This document shows, in pieces, positions 8,763 to 17,650 of a stretch of DNA of 64,000 bases; position 1 is the first letter of the stretch, and every line of letters begins with the position of its first letter. The translations under genes were made by a program, and so were the position numbers. A model generated the notes under the pieces. That model was not told where the DNA came from. It saw only the letters and a program-made list of their open reading frames with translations, and ran no database searches. Source of the stretch: Phormidium sp. FACHB-1136 (lineage in GTDB: Bacteria; Cyanobacteriota; Cyanobacteriia; Phormidesmidales; Phormidesmidaceae); the NCBI RefSeq assembly GCF_014697375.1, contig NZ_JACJRS010000023.1:1-64000 (forward strand), given 5' to 3'.

Positions 8763-8975
8763 TTGTTACCTATTGCCCCATCATCCATCCGCTGCGCAAC
8801 GGTGGTGAACGGGGCTTGGTCTAGCCCCAGCTTTTCCCCAATCTGCCCCGCTGACTGGATCCCCCCTGTGGGGATGCCCTGATCAGTCTACCCCCTGGGG
8901 ACTGGGAACCCCACCATGGGCACCCTGCCATGTAGGCCGCCGATTTCCATAACAGCGATGAACCCCGGAGGAACG

Positions 8976-9257
8976 ATGAACAGCACGCCCTATTCCAGCT
9001 ACGATCTCGACCAACAGCGGCGGCAGCTCGAAACCCTCGTGCGGCCCCAGCCCAGTCCCTCCCTCATCCGGGTGCTGCAACAGGCTGGTCACGCCATGGT
9101 GAGGTTTTTGACCAACGGTCAAGATCCGGTGATTCGCAAGCGCTGGCACCCTGATGGCCTCGTCTGGCGGGTCTACGATCCCGTTACCCAGCAAAACCAA
9201 CGGTTCTCCTCCGAGGCCGAACTGCGGGTGTGGCTGGAGGGCCGTTACTACGAATAG
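8976..9257 (+). CDS. Small hypothetical protein divergent from LysR
   Basis: A 93-residue protein without a domain I can name. The start is ATG 8976, preceded by GGAGG at about 8967-8971. The upstream part of the open frame reads into the regulatory region and is not conserved-looking. The C-terminal half contains a Lys-Arg-Trp-His-Pro-Asp-Gly-x-x-Trp-Arg-Val-Tyr-Asp-Pro stretch, suggesting a small compact beta-rich fold. It is soluble, with no signal peptide. A clear rho-independent terminator follows, so it is a monocistronic unit, possibly a target of the divergent LysR regulator. Confidence 0.7.
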   Translation: MNSTPYSSYDLDQQRRQLETLVRPQPSPSLIRVLQQAGHAMVRFLTNGQDPVIRKRWHPDGLVWRVYDPVTQQNQRFSSEAELRVWLEGRYYE

Positions 9258-9310
9258 GGGCTTACCCCGGCCATGCCCAAGCTGGAATATTTTGCCTCAA
9301 CTGTCTCGCT

Positions 9311-9335
9311 GCCGCCTGTCCTCAGGCGGCTTTTT
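9311..9335 (+). terminator. Rho-independent terminator
   Basis: Perfect 8-bp stem GCCGCCTG / CAGGCGGC with a TCCT loop followed by five T residues. It lies about 55 bases after the small hypothetical gene and points in its direction. Confidence 0.9.
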
Positions 9336-9397
9336 GCCTTCAGCGGTCTATTTTCAGGAGCCGATCCAGCCATAGTGACCTATCTAGCCCTGGGGCC

Positions 9398-9760
9398 CTA
9401 GCGGAGGAGTTGGCGCACGGTGCTGATCATGTCGTCGGGGCGGAAGGGCTTGGTGATGTAGGCATCGGCCCCCTGTTTCATGCCCCAATAGCGGTCAAAC
9501 TCTTCGCCCTTAGAGGAGCAAATAATCACCGGAATGGATTGGGTGGTGGCGTTGTTTTTAATCCATCGGCAGAGTTCGTAGCCGTTCATGTTCGGCATCA
9601 CAATGTCGAGTACCACCAGATCGGGTGGGGAGGCTTGGATCATGGCCTGGGCCTCTGAGCCGTCTTTGGCCTCCAGCACCGTTAGCCCAGCCTTGAGCAA
9701 AAGTCCGGCGATCATCTCCCGGAGGGTTGAACTGTCATCCACAACCAAGACTGTACTCAT
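9398..9760 (-). CDS. CheY-like single-domain response regulator (PilH/PixH type)
   Basis: A 120-residue stand-alone receiver domain. The acidic pair Asp8-Asp9, phospho-acceptor Asp in Val-Val-Leu-Asp-Ile-Val-Met-Pro, a Ser in the Cys-Ser-Ser switch position and Lys in Thr-Lys-Pro-Phe are all present. The Asp-Arg-Tyr-Trp-Gly-Met-Lys-Gln-Gly-Ala-Asp-Ala-Tyr segment is typical of the PilH/PixH group that acts in cyanobacterial type IV pilus motility and phototaxis. No partner kinase, CheW or MCP gene is adjacent, so its pathway is unassigned. The upstream 190 bases to the rluD-like gene are a divergent promoter region. Confidence 0.87.
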   Translation of the reverse strand: MSTVLVVDDSSTLREMIAGLLLKAGLTVLEAKDGSEAQAMIQASPPDLVVLDIVMPNMNGYELCRWIKNNATTQSIPVIICSSKGEEFDRYWGMKQGADAYITKPFRPDDMISTVRQLLR

Positions 9761-9954
9761 AATTTCTCTGCCTCGATACTGGAGTGGCCTACTCCGTGCT
9801 CCATCGCTGTTGTTAACGACTAAAGTGACATTTAGTAGAAGCGACGTTTATCAGGATACCGGATAACCTGTGCCCTAACCCTGCCCCCACAGGTTAGGAT
9901 GCCCATAGGGCAGGAAAATTCTACAGTCCTGGAACTAAACGACTGGAAGAGTGG

Positions 9955-11022
9955 ATGTCTGCCGATTCATGTTCCCCAGCTATCACTGCCTTGATGGGTT
10001 CCCTTCTCGCTGACGATTCTGCTGACGATTTCGCTGATCTCCATCCTACTGACGATGCCGACTCCTTACCCCTGGCAGAGATCCAGCGCCAGGATCAGCA
10101 CCTTGATCTCAGGGTAGACCAGGCCGATCCGCCCCGCCTAGACCGCTGGCTGACAGCCCATGTCAGGCCGATCTCCCGCAATCGTATCCAAAAGTTAATT
10201 GATTGGGAGTATGTGACCCTGAATGGGCAGATCTGTACTAACAAAAAAGCGGTGGTGCAGGTGGGAGATCAAATTCGGCTGACCATCCCCGCCGTCAAGC
10301 CCCTGGAACTCACGCCAGAGGACATCCCCCTTGATATTTTGTACGAAGACAATCACCTCATGATCATCAACAAACCTGCTGGGTTGGTGGTGCATCCCGC
10401 CCCCGGCAACATGAGCGGCACCCTGGTGAATGCGGTGCTGGCCCATTGTGGCGATCAGTTATTGGGGATTGGCGGCGTCCAGCGTCCTGGCATTGTGCAT
10501 CGGCTGGATAAAGACACCACCGGGGCGATTGTGATCGCCAAAACCGACCTGGCCCACAGCCACCTCCAGGCCCAGATGAAGGCCAAAACCGCCCGCCGAG
10601 AATACCTGGGCGTGGTCTACGGTGCCCCCCAGGCCGACTCCGGCACCATCGATGCTCCCCTCGGTCGCCATCCTCAAGATCGCAAAAAAAACGCCATCCT
10701 GCCCCTCGAAAAGGGCGGACGCCATGCCGTCACCCATTGGCAGGTGGAAGAGCGGTTGGGCAACTACACCCTGATGCGCTTTCGATTGGAAACGGGCCGC
10801 ACCCACCAAATCCGCGTCCACAGCACCTCTATCGGCCATCCCCTCGTGGGCGATCCCACCTACGGATCTGGGCGCGATGTGGGGGTGAACCTTCCGGGCC
10901 AAGCCCTCCATGCGGAACGGCTCGAACTCGTCCACCCTGCCACGGGGGAAATCCTCGTTGCCCACGCCCCCCTCCCAACCCACTTCAAGACGCTGCTCGC
11001 CGTCCTGCGCCGCCGAGGATAG
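9955..11022 (+). CDS. RluA/RluD-family pseudouridine synthase
   Basis: A 355-residue RNA pseudouridine synthase. After an acidic, poorly conserved N-terminal extension of about 50 residues comes an S4 RNA-binding domain (about 57-115). The catalytic domain has the motif His-Arg-Leu-Asp-Lys-Asp-Thr-Thr-Gly with the nucleophilic Asp, and the Gly-Arg-Thr-His-Gln-Ile-Arg-Val-His motif. RluD modifies helix 69 of 23S rRNA in E. coli; the exact target here cannot be read. It is convergent with the cellulose operon, ending 39 bases from bcsA. Confidence 0.92.
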   Translation: MSADSCSPAITALMGSLLADDSADDFADLHPTDDADSLPLAEIQRQDQHLDLRVDQADPPRLDRWLTAHVRPISRNRIQKLIDWEYVTLNGQICTNKKAVVQVGDQIRLTIPAVKPLELTPEDIPLDILYEDNHLMIINKPAGLVVHPAPGNMSGTLVNAVLAHCGDQLLGIGGVQRPGIVHRLDKDTTGAIVIAKTDLAHSHLQAQMKAKTARREYLGVVYGAPQADSGTIDAPLGRHPQDRKKNAILPLEKGGRHAVTHWQVEERLGNYTLMRFRLETGRTHQIRVHSTSIGHPLVGDPTYGSGRDVGVNLPGQALHAERLELVHPATGEILVAHAPLPTHFKTLLAVLRRRG

Positions 11023-11061
11023 CCCAAGATCCCTGCCTGCCGACGGGGTCTACCCCAGGGA

Positions 11062-13626
11062 CTACATCAGTTCCGAGGGGAGTACCTCCTCTAGAACAGC
11101 GCCCTGGAGGGTATGGAGGATCGCCTTAATGCGGTGGCTCTGCTGCACATCCAGCACCTTAGGAAAGCTCAGGTCGAGGGTGGTGGCGGTGGGAGAGGGA
11201 TGAATGGCATCCAACTGGGCCACCAGTTTGACGACCTCCTGATCGCCAGCATGAACCATGAGCCCGACGGGTTCCCCCATGCCAAAGATTTCGGGGTGAA
11301 GCACCAAGTTATGATCCTGGGCAATCACCACCTGCATGGCTCGACTGTTCATGGCGTAGGCCATGGCATCGAGGTAGTGGCCTTGGCTGTAAATCTGGGT
11401 ATGGGCCTTGACGGTTTTATAGACGGGCTTCGCCTCGTGGGGTTTGGGATCTCGGAAGGCCCGCAGGAGGCTGGTCATCAGGAAGCGAATAGACTCTAGG
11501 GGCTTGTCGGCATTGTTGCGTACCTGGGAGTACCACTGGTTCACATCGGAGAACATGACTAGGACGAGGTCGTCCTTTTGGGCCTGGGTCATGTCCTCAA
11601 AGTTGACCGTAATGGCGACTTCTTGGTCGTTACGGGGGTTTACCCGCAGCACGCGCCCCTGGAGGAAGACACGGCTGGTGGTATCACCATGGATTTCCAC
11701 ATCTACCGTATCGGGCAGGTTAGGCCAGTCGTTCAGCAAAATTTGTGCCCCGGTTTCACTGATGTCTATGGTGGTGCCATTAAAGGTGCTGTTGCCGGAG
11801 AACACCGTCACGCGCAGGTTACGGTTAAGGCGGTGAGACTGACGCAGTTGGGGCTGTTCTAGGGCGACCAGAATCGCCGCCGACAGCAGCACCAGGTTGA
11901 CCACGCACCACACGGCGTTAATCCACACGGCGTCGGCGTCTTGCAGTTCGGTAATCAGCCAGTAGGGCACCAAAAATAGCGAAAGGATGCACAGTAGGCC
12001 GATAATCACCAGCAGGCGCACCGAGGCCCAGTCAAAGTCGCGTTTTGTAACTTGGAGCCCCTTATCGGTAACGTTAAAGCTACCCATCTTGGGGTTCACC
12101 AGGGCCATAAAGGTGACGATGCCATCCTGGAAGGCCATGGAATATTCAAAGATCTCGTTCCAGAAGGAGAACCGTACCCCCTTTTGGATAATGTAGTTGG
12201 CGTTGAGGGCCAGAAAGATGGAGGGCAGGGCATAGGTAAGGGTTTCAATCCCCAACCCTCGCACTAGGTTGATGCCAAAGATCAAAAAGGCGATGGGGGC
12301 AATGGCATACATCAGGCGCGGAAAGCCAAAGAAAAAGTGGGTGGTGGCGGAGGTATAGCAAATCCGCTGGGGGATGGTGAGTTTGCGGTTAAACAGGGGG
12401 AACTCCAGCCGCAGAATTTGGGCCATACCCCGCGCCCAACGCACCTGTTGCCCCACGTAGGAGGAGAATTTTTCTGGGGCCAGCCCAGCCACCATAATTT
12501 TGTCGTAGTAGACGGTTTCGTAGCCCTTGGAATGCAGCCGCAGGGAGGTATGGCAGTCTTCGGTCACCGTTTCTACGGCAATACCCCCCACCTCTAGCAG
12601 GTGCTTTTTGCGCACAATCGCCGCCGATCCACAGAAAAAGGAGGCATTCCAAAAGTCGTTGCCCTTTTGCAGCACCTTGTAAAACAACTCGTTGCCCACG
12701 GGCACCTTCCCCTGGGTGAGCAGGTTGCGCTCGAAGGGGTCGGGGTTATAGAACCAGTGGGGGGTTTGAACGAGGGATACCTTGGGATTGAGGAAAAATC
12801 CGATGGTTTCCTTGAGAATATTGCGGGTCGGAATGTGGTCGCAGTCGAGGATCAGCACGAAATCGCCGGGGGTGCGGTTGAGGGCGCTGTTGATGTTACC
12901 CGCCTTGGCGTGGTCGTTGTTGTCGCGGGTGACCAGTTCGCAGCCGATCTCCTCGCACATTTGCCCTAATTTGACCCGCCGTTCGGGGTATTTCCGGCCA
13001 TCGTCCAGCACATACACCCCCTTTTTGCCCGCCGGATAATCAATCACCAGGGCAGCTAGGGCCGTTTTGCGGACGATCTCAATATCCTCGTTGTAGGTGG
13101 GAATGTAGATATCCACAGGGGGCCATTGGTCGAGGGGTACCGCCTCCATGCTGATGGAGGTGCGATGCTTGATTTTGAGGGTTTGGAAATAGGCCAAAAT
13201 CAAGGTGCCAATGGCGTAGAGCTCGGCGGCATAGAGCAGCAGGCTGAAGATGCTGTTCACCCAGCCATCCAAGTTGAGGGTGTTGAAGGTGCGGTAGTAG
13301 AGGTAGCGCAGGGTTACGACGATACTCAGCCACACCAGCACCAGGTGAATGTGTTCACTGGTGCGATCATTTTGCTGCCGCTGTTCTAGATTGACCAAGA
13401 ACCAGCCCACGACAATCAGAAACACCGCCAGAAAGCTCTGTTGCCTTAGCGTCAGCGGCGTCACCATCAGGGGCAAGGCGAGGAGGAGGGCCACCCCCAT
13501 CAGCCACAGTAGGTTCCGCTGCCCCCGCCCACCAAAGGTAGACTCTAGCCAAAGGGGCAGGCGATCAATAAAACGGGCTAATCCAGACCCCGAACGGGGA
13601 GAGGTTGAGGTAGATGGCTGGGTCAT
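11062..13626 (-). CDS. bcsA: Cellulose synthase catalytic subunit BcsA with PilZ domain
   Basis: An inner-membrane family 2 glycosyltransferase that polymerises UDP-glucose into beta-1,4-glucan and extrudes it. Counting from ATG 13626 (854 residues), catalytic motifs are Asp-Asp-Gly at 208-210, Asp-Cys-Asp at 261-263, Thr-Glu-Asp at 355-357 and Gln-x-x-Arg-Trp at 393-397. N-terminal and C-terminal groups of membrane helices flank the domain. A PilZ domain follows with Arg-x-x-x-Arg at 595-599 and Asp-x-Ser-x-x-Gly at 621-626, the c-di-GMP contacts. The start is chosen because GGAGGG lies seven bases upstream and ATG overlaps the bcsB stop as ATGA, implying translational coupling. The open frame continues 44 codons upstream inside bcsB, but this is not conserved. 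The about 170 residues after PilZ are longer than in many BcsA proteins. Confidence 0.96.
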   Translation of the reverse strand: MTQPSTSTSPRSGSGLARFIDRLPLWLESTFGGRGQRNLLWLMGVALLLALPLMVTPLTLRQQSFLAVFLIVVGWFLVNLEQRQQNDRTSEHIHLVLVWLSIVVTLRYLYYRTFNTLNLDGWVNSIFSLLLYAAELYAIGTLILAYFQTLKIKHRTSISMEAVPLDQWPPVDIYIPTYNEDIEIVRKTALAALVIDYPAGKKGVYVLDDGRKYPERRVKLGQMCEEIGCELVTRDNNDHAKAGNINSALNRTPGDFVLILDCDHIPTRNILKETIGFFLNPKVSLVQTPHWFYNPDPFERNLLTQGKVPVGNELFYKVLQKGNDFWNASFFCGSAAIVRKKHLLEVGGIAVETVTEDCHTSLRLHSKGYETVYYDKIMVAGLAPEKFSSYVGQQVRWARGMAQILRLEFPLFNRKLTIPQRICYTSATTHFFFGFPRLMYAIAPIAFLIFGINLVRGLGIETLTYALPSIFLALNANYIIQKGVRFSFWNEIFEYSMAFQDGIVTFMALVNPKMGSFNVTDKGLQVTKRDFDWASVRLLVIIGLLCILSLFLVPYWLITELQDADAVWINAVWCVVNLVLLSAAILVALEQPQLRQSHRLNRNLRVTVFSGNSTFNGTTIDISETGAQILLNDWPNLPDTVDVEIHGDTTSRVFLQGRVLRVNPRNDQEVAITVNFEDMTQAQKDDLVLVMFSDVNQWYSQVRNNADKPLESIRFLMTSLLRAFRDPKPHEAKPVYKTVKAHTQIYSQGHYLDAMAYAMNSRAMQVVIAQDHNLVLHPEIFGMGEPVGLMVHAGDQEVVKLVAQLDAIHPSPTATTLDLSFPKVLDVQQSHRIKAILHTLQGAVLEEVLPSELM

Positions 13627-16181
13627 TGGCTTCCCTCCGGACGACTTAAGCGGTTGAGATACAGTTGTGAGATGCCGTACAGCAGCAGCGACAGAACGAC
13701 GAGGCCACCGGGCAAGAGGAACCAGTTGCGCTGGACAAAGGTAACGATACGGCCCCAAGGACTACGCCGATCCAGGGTGGCTGGAGCCTGCTGATTAAGG
13801 CTCACCACCTGGAAATCGGCCTGGTTGTAAACCGATGGGTTGGCGGTGGTGCGCTGCACAATCACCGTATCCCCATTCAGCCGAGCAAACAGGGCATCCT
13901 GTTGAAACACCTGCTGAATCTCGGTGAGGCCCGCCGGAGTTTGGGCCAAGAGACCCAGGAGTAGCCGTTCGGGGTTCCAGGGCGACACCTGGGCTTGAAT
14001 CACCCCGGCTTGGTCGGGCAGGGTTTGAAGCTGGCTTTGTTGGCCTTGGCGGGAAAACTGTTCCCCCAGCCGAAAGCTCGTCGAGGCCTGGGATAGCTCT
14101 GGAATCGGGAAGTCATCCCGGAGGCCAATGCCCACCAGGTTCCGCTCCTGCAAGGCATCGGCGGGGGCATCGGCGGTGTAGACCCCTAGCTTCACGGATG
14201 GCCCTCGGCTCAGGCGTCCCATCCGATCCACCACCGCCAGCAGGGTGGCCACGTCGGCTTCGGAGGGCTGACTAGGCAACACTAGGGCCAAATTGGACAA
14301 ATCCTGGGGAGCGGTGAACGGAAACCCGGTTTTTAGGTTATCGAGATCCGTGAGTTGGATGACGTTAGATCGGTTCAGATCGATCACACTGTTGCCATGA
14401 ACCGCGCCCCACATGGGTTGATCCGGCAGCACCCCGCAGCTCGTGGGGGAATCGGGGAAGGTATAGAACTGTACCGCCAGCGTGGAGTTGGCGGTCACCA
14501 GTTCCGGCGGGATGGTCACGGTCACCGAGTCGCTGCCGCCATTGCGGGATCGCAGCCGTTCTCCCCCAATCCCTTCGCCATCCAGCATGATCGACACCGA
14601 GGAACGCTTGGGATCCACCCCAGGGCCATAGCTATAGCGCAGGGTAAACTGGCTTCCCCGCATCACCTGCTCGTTGGGCAACACCCGCAAGGGAATTTCC
14701 ACCGGGGGCGGCACAGGCAAACCATTCACCGTCACATCCTGGAACAGTTGGTTGGGGGCCACTTCCAGATCGCTCAGCCGCAGCCGACGAACGCCTTCAG
14801 GGAGGTACCCTGGCCAATCCATCGCCGATGGCGTCGCCACATCCGTCACCTGGTTCACGAGGGTGGCTTGGCCTGTCAGGAGTTGCTGATCAACGGGCTG
14901 GGCCAAGGCTTGCACCGCCTTCAGCACCGCCGCATCATCGTTGCCCGTGGCCACTAGCACCGGGGCCGCACCATTCGCGGTGGTGGTGAGCATCAGCACC
15001 CCAACTCCGTTAGGCAGGGGGTTGCCATTGCCGTCGAGTACCTGGTTGTTTTCAACGGCAAAGGGTAGGGTCAATTCCGCTAGTTCGGGCTGCTGGGCGG
15101 GGGTGCCCAGAATCACCAGACGATCCCCGTCGTTTACCTGGTCGAGTTGTTTAATCAAGCGAGTTTGAATCGCTCGACCACTGCTGGCCCGACTGGCCAC
15201 CGCCTGGTAGCGACTGCTGGCGGTTAGCCAGGTGGTATCGATGGTTTTCGGCTGTAGGTAGGTGAGCCGATCCGCATCGAGGCCCAGGCGGTCGAGGAAG
15301 GGGTAGGGATAGTTGGCAAAATCGAGGGCGATGGCCTGGGGGCGATAGTTCAACACCACCTGGGAGTCGGGCAAAATCTCCGTCCACAGGGTCGGGTCAG
15401 TGGGATCGGAGCAGGTAGGAGAATTGTGCTGCTGCACCTCCATGATCACATTGTTGAAATCCTGAATCAGGTCAGGGGGAATACTAAAGGCCACGTTGCC
15501 AATGGCCTCCTCCTCGCGGTTGAGGGGCACGCTGCCCAAGTGGCGATTGTTAAACCGCACCGTCAGGTTCGACCGATTGGCGTAGAGGGCGGGGGAATGC
15601 CGGAACCGCAGAATCACCCTCGCCGATTCCACCTGCCAATGGCGGGGCCGCGTAAACCCAATGCGGGCTTGGGAGAGCACCCCCTGCATTTGCAAGGCAT
15701 TCCCCACCACGGGGGATCGGTTGAACTGAAGCACGTACTGGCTGAGGGGGGCGGCTGGGGTAGTGGGTTCAGGGGAGGGATTCTCAACCTCAGGATCTGC
15801 CTCGCTCGGTGCCGCTGGGGCTGGGCTGGGGGAGGTGCCCCCAGGGGCAGGTGTGGTGGTAGGGGGGCGGGTGGGAACCGTGGGGACGGGCCGCACTGGG
15901 GCGGCTGGGGTAGGGCGATTATTCGCCGGGGGCCGAGGGGCCGGACGCACCACCGGGGCAGGGGGGGGCGTTTGGGGTAGGGAATGCTGCTGAATCACCG
16001 CATCCTCCTGCTGCTCCACGGTGCCGCCCGATTGCGCTTGGGAAGGGGCCAACCGCCCCAGGCTAATCAGCAGGGCACACCCCAACCCTAGGGCCACAAG
16101 CCCTAGGCGAGGCCATGGCCCCAAGGATCGAGGGCGATGCCGTCGTTTATCTAGGGGGCGTTTATCTAGTTCATTACGCAT
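13623..16181 (-). CDS. bcsB: Cellulose synthase accessory subunit BcsB
   Basis: BcsB is the periplasmic partner of BcsA, anchored by one C-terminal helix and guiding the nascent glucan. This 852-residue protein has an N-terminal signal/transmembrane segment (about residues 27-50), an approximately 90-residue Pro/Ala/Thr/Arg-rich linker (about 70-155), then the two repeated carbohydrate-binding/flavodoxin-like modules. A membrane helix near residues 820-840 (Trp-Phe-Leu-Leu-Pro-Gly-Gly-Leu) precedes a short cytosolic tail. The long proline linker is not part of the E. coli protein. The start has AGGAG seven bases upstream. Gene order, overlap with bcsA and the C-terminal anchor make the call secure even though the family diverges strongly in sequence. 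Confidence 0.9.
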   Translation of the reverse strand: MRNELDKRPLDKRRHRPRSLGPWPRLGLVALGLGCALLISLGRLAPSQAQSGGTVEQQEDAVIQQHSLPQTPPPAPVVRPAPRPPANNRPTPAAPVRPVPTVPTRPPTTTPAPGGTSPSPAPAAPSEADPEVENPSPEPTTPAAPLSQYVLQFNRSPVVGNALQMQGVLSQARIGFTRPRHWQVESARVILRFRHSPALYANRSNLTVRFNNRHLGSVPLNREEEAIGNVAFSIPPDLIQDFNNVIMEVQQHNSPTCSDPTDPTLWTEILPDSQVVLNYRPQAIALDFANYPYPFLDRLGLDADRLTYLQPKTIDTTWLTASSRYQAVASRASSGRAIQTRLIKQLDQVNDGDRLVILGTPAQQPELAELTLPFAVENNQVLDGNGNPLPNGVGVLMLTTTANGAAPVLVATGNDDAAVLKAVQALAQPVDQQLLTGQATLVNQVTDVATPSAMDWPGYLPEGVRRLRLSDLEVAPNQLFQDVTVNGLPVPPPVEIPLRVLPNEQVMRGSQFTLRYSYGPGVDPKRSSVSIMLDGEGIGGERLRSRNGGSDSVTVTIPPELVTANSTLAVQFYTFPDSPTSCGVLPDQPMWGAVHGNSVIDLNRSNVIQLTDLDNLKTGFPFTAPQDLSNLALVLPSQPSEADVATLLAVVDRMGRLSRGPSVKLGVYTADAPADALQERNLVGIGLRDDFPIPELSQASTSFRLGEQFSRQGQQSQLQTLPDQAGVIQAQVSPWNPERLLLGLLAQTPAGLTEIQQVFQQDALFARLNGDTVIVQRTTANPSVYNQADFQVVSLNQQAPATLDRRSPWGRIVTFVQRNWFLLPGGLVVLSLLLYGISQLYLNRLSRPEGSQ

Positions 16182-16291
16182 AGGTTACTCCTAATACACC
16201 CGTCCGGCGGGCCTGTGTTTCAGTTAGGGCAGGGGGTTCAACCCAACGGTCGATAGGGCGATTCCGGTCTGACTCAATCTGGCTATTCTGG

Positions 16292-17566
16292 CTATTCTGA
16301 TCCTTGCAACAGCGCTGGGGGCAGGTCTTCCGGAGGAAAAAGCCCTAACCAGGCCAGGTTTTGCACATAGTAAGCATTGGCGTTATCCCAAATGCCATGG
16401 CGGTAGGCGGGGATGAGTTTTTGTTGATACATTTCCGTGGCAATGGTGGGAAGGATTTGATCAAAGGCAATGTACAGCATGGCGTATTGCCCGGTGGCTT
16501 CGTAGTCCACCAGGGGGTCGCCCGCTAGGGACAAAATGGCTGGAATCCGCTGATCCTGTTGCCAAAGCTGTTCCAAAAAAGATAGGTTCTCTGTGAGAAA
16601 GGCGGTGGCCCGAGGCTCGTCAAACCAGGCTGCATCCCAGGCGATCCGCCACCATACCCGATGGGCATCAAAGCCGTATTGGCTGCTGAGGGTTGACCCC
16701 TCCGCCACGGCGGTCACGGTCTGGGTGGTCATATCCAAACGGACCCAATCGCCCGGCAAGCCCTTGGCCGACAGCACCGAAACTTGATCCAGCACCGCAT
16801 AGCTGCTGTCCACCAGGGAGAGCCAATCCCGGTCGGGATCCACCTGGGCAAAGAGCCGAAAAGCATAGGGGGCCAAGTAGGAGGGGTTGAGATAAAGCGT
16901 GTTGGCATCGGGTTGAAAGGCGGCCAGTGGCCCCGGCAGCAGATAGCGGGGTCGATTTTCTATGTCTAGGGCCAGGGTGGACTGATCCCACAAATCCGCC
17001 AGCTTAAGCCGCGCCAGATCGAGATAATCGGGTCGTTGCCAGCGACGAGCAGCCCAAATCAGGGCTGTAATGGCGTCAATATCGGCATCGCTGGCAAAGT
17101 TTTCGTCCAAAATTTGCCAACTCCCATCCGTCGCCCGCCCCCACTTCCAAGCCCAGAGGTGATCTACCCCATCGGCATCATTGGCTTGACTGGGTCGCCG
17201 CAGGTTATCCTCGGCCCAGCGCAGGGTAAGATCAAAGGTCTCCGGATCATCCGCCATCACCGCCCGCAGCATGGCATAGGCTTGCCCTTCGGAGACAGTG
17301 CGGCCCCCGGCTTCCCAGTCAATCACCCGACCATCGGACTGAATAAACCGCTGTCGATAGACCTGCCAGCTTTCGGCCAGCAGATCGCTACGGCTGAGGT
17401 TAGCGGAATCTTGCCCTGTGCCATACCAGAAGGTAGGACTGAGGTTCAGGCCTTCAAAGCTGAGGGGCTCAAAGGCGATGGGATCTAACGTTGGTACGCA
17501 ACCCGCACTACCCACGAGGGCAACGGTCAAGGACATCACCATGGCGTTCGGAAAGGGGAGGGGCAT
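16292..17566 (-). CDS. bcsZ: BcsZ-type family 8 endoglucanase
   Basis: An endo-beta-1,4-glucanase of glycoside hydrolase family 8, which trims cellulose during export. The 424-residue protein has a hydrophobic N-terminus ending in Gly-Ser-Ala-Gly-Cys, suggesting a lipoprotein signal with Cys at about residue 23, though the -3 position is not ideal. The Thr-Val-Ser-Glu-Gly-Gln-Ala-Tyr-Ala-Met block carries the general acid Glu, and Phe-Ala-Ser-Asp-Ala-Asp-Ile-Asp-Ala carries the catalytic Asp. It lies 110 bases upstream of bcsB and 84 bases downstream of the TPR gene, all on the minus strand. Some cyanobacteria use unrelated cellulases here, so a true GH8 BcsZ makes this cluster resemble the proteobacterial type. 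Confidence 0.9.
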   Translation of the reverse strand: MPLPFPNAMVMSLTVALVGSAGCVPTLDPIAFEPLSFEGLNLSPTFWYGTGQDSANLSRSDLLAESWQVYRQRFIQSDGRVIDWEAGGRTVSEGQAYAMLRAVMADDPETFDLTLRWAEDNLRRPSQANDADGVDHLWAWKWGRATDGSWQILDENFASDADIDAITALIWAARRWQRPDYLDLARLKLADLWDQSTLALDIENRPRYLLPGPLAAFQPDANTLYLNPSYLAPYAFRLFAQVDPDRDWLSLVDSSYAVLDQVSVLSAKGLPGDWVRLDMTTQTVTAVAEGSTLSSQYGFDAHRVWWRIAWDAAWFDEPRATAFLTENLSFLEQLWQQDQRIPAILSLAGDPLVDYEATGQYAMLYIAFDQILPTIATEMYQQKLIPAYRHGIWDNANAYYVQNLAWLGLFPPEDLPPALLQGSE

Positions 17567-17650
17567 AGCAGGGAGATTATCAATGAAGCATGACCAACGG
17601 AATCGATGCGGGCGAGGGCTGAACGCAAGGATGGCACATCACTACGCCCC

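Noticed and set aside
15426-15980. 184-codon plus-strand frame opposite bcsB
   Set aside because: Gly/Arg-rich product of the complement of the proline linker; no start context.
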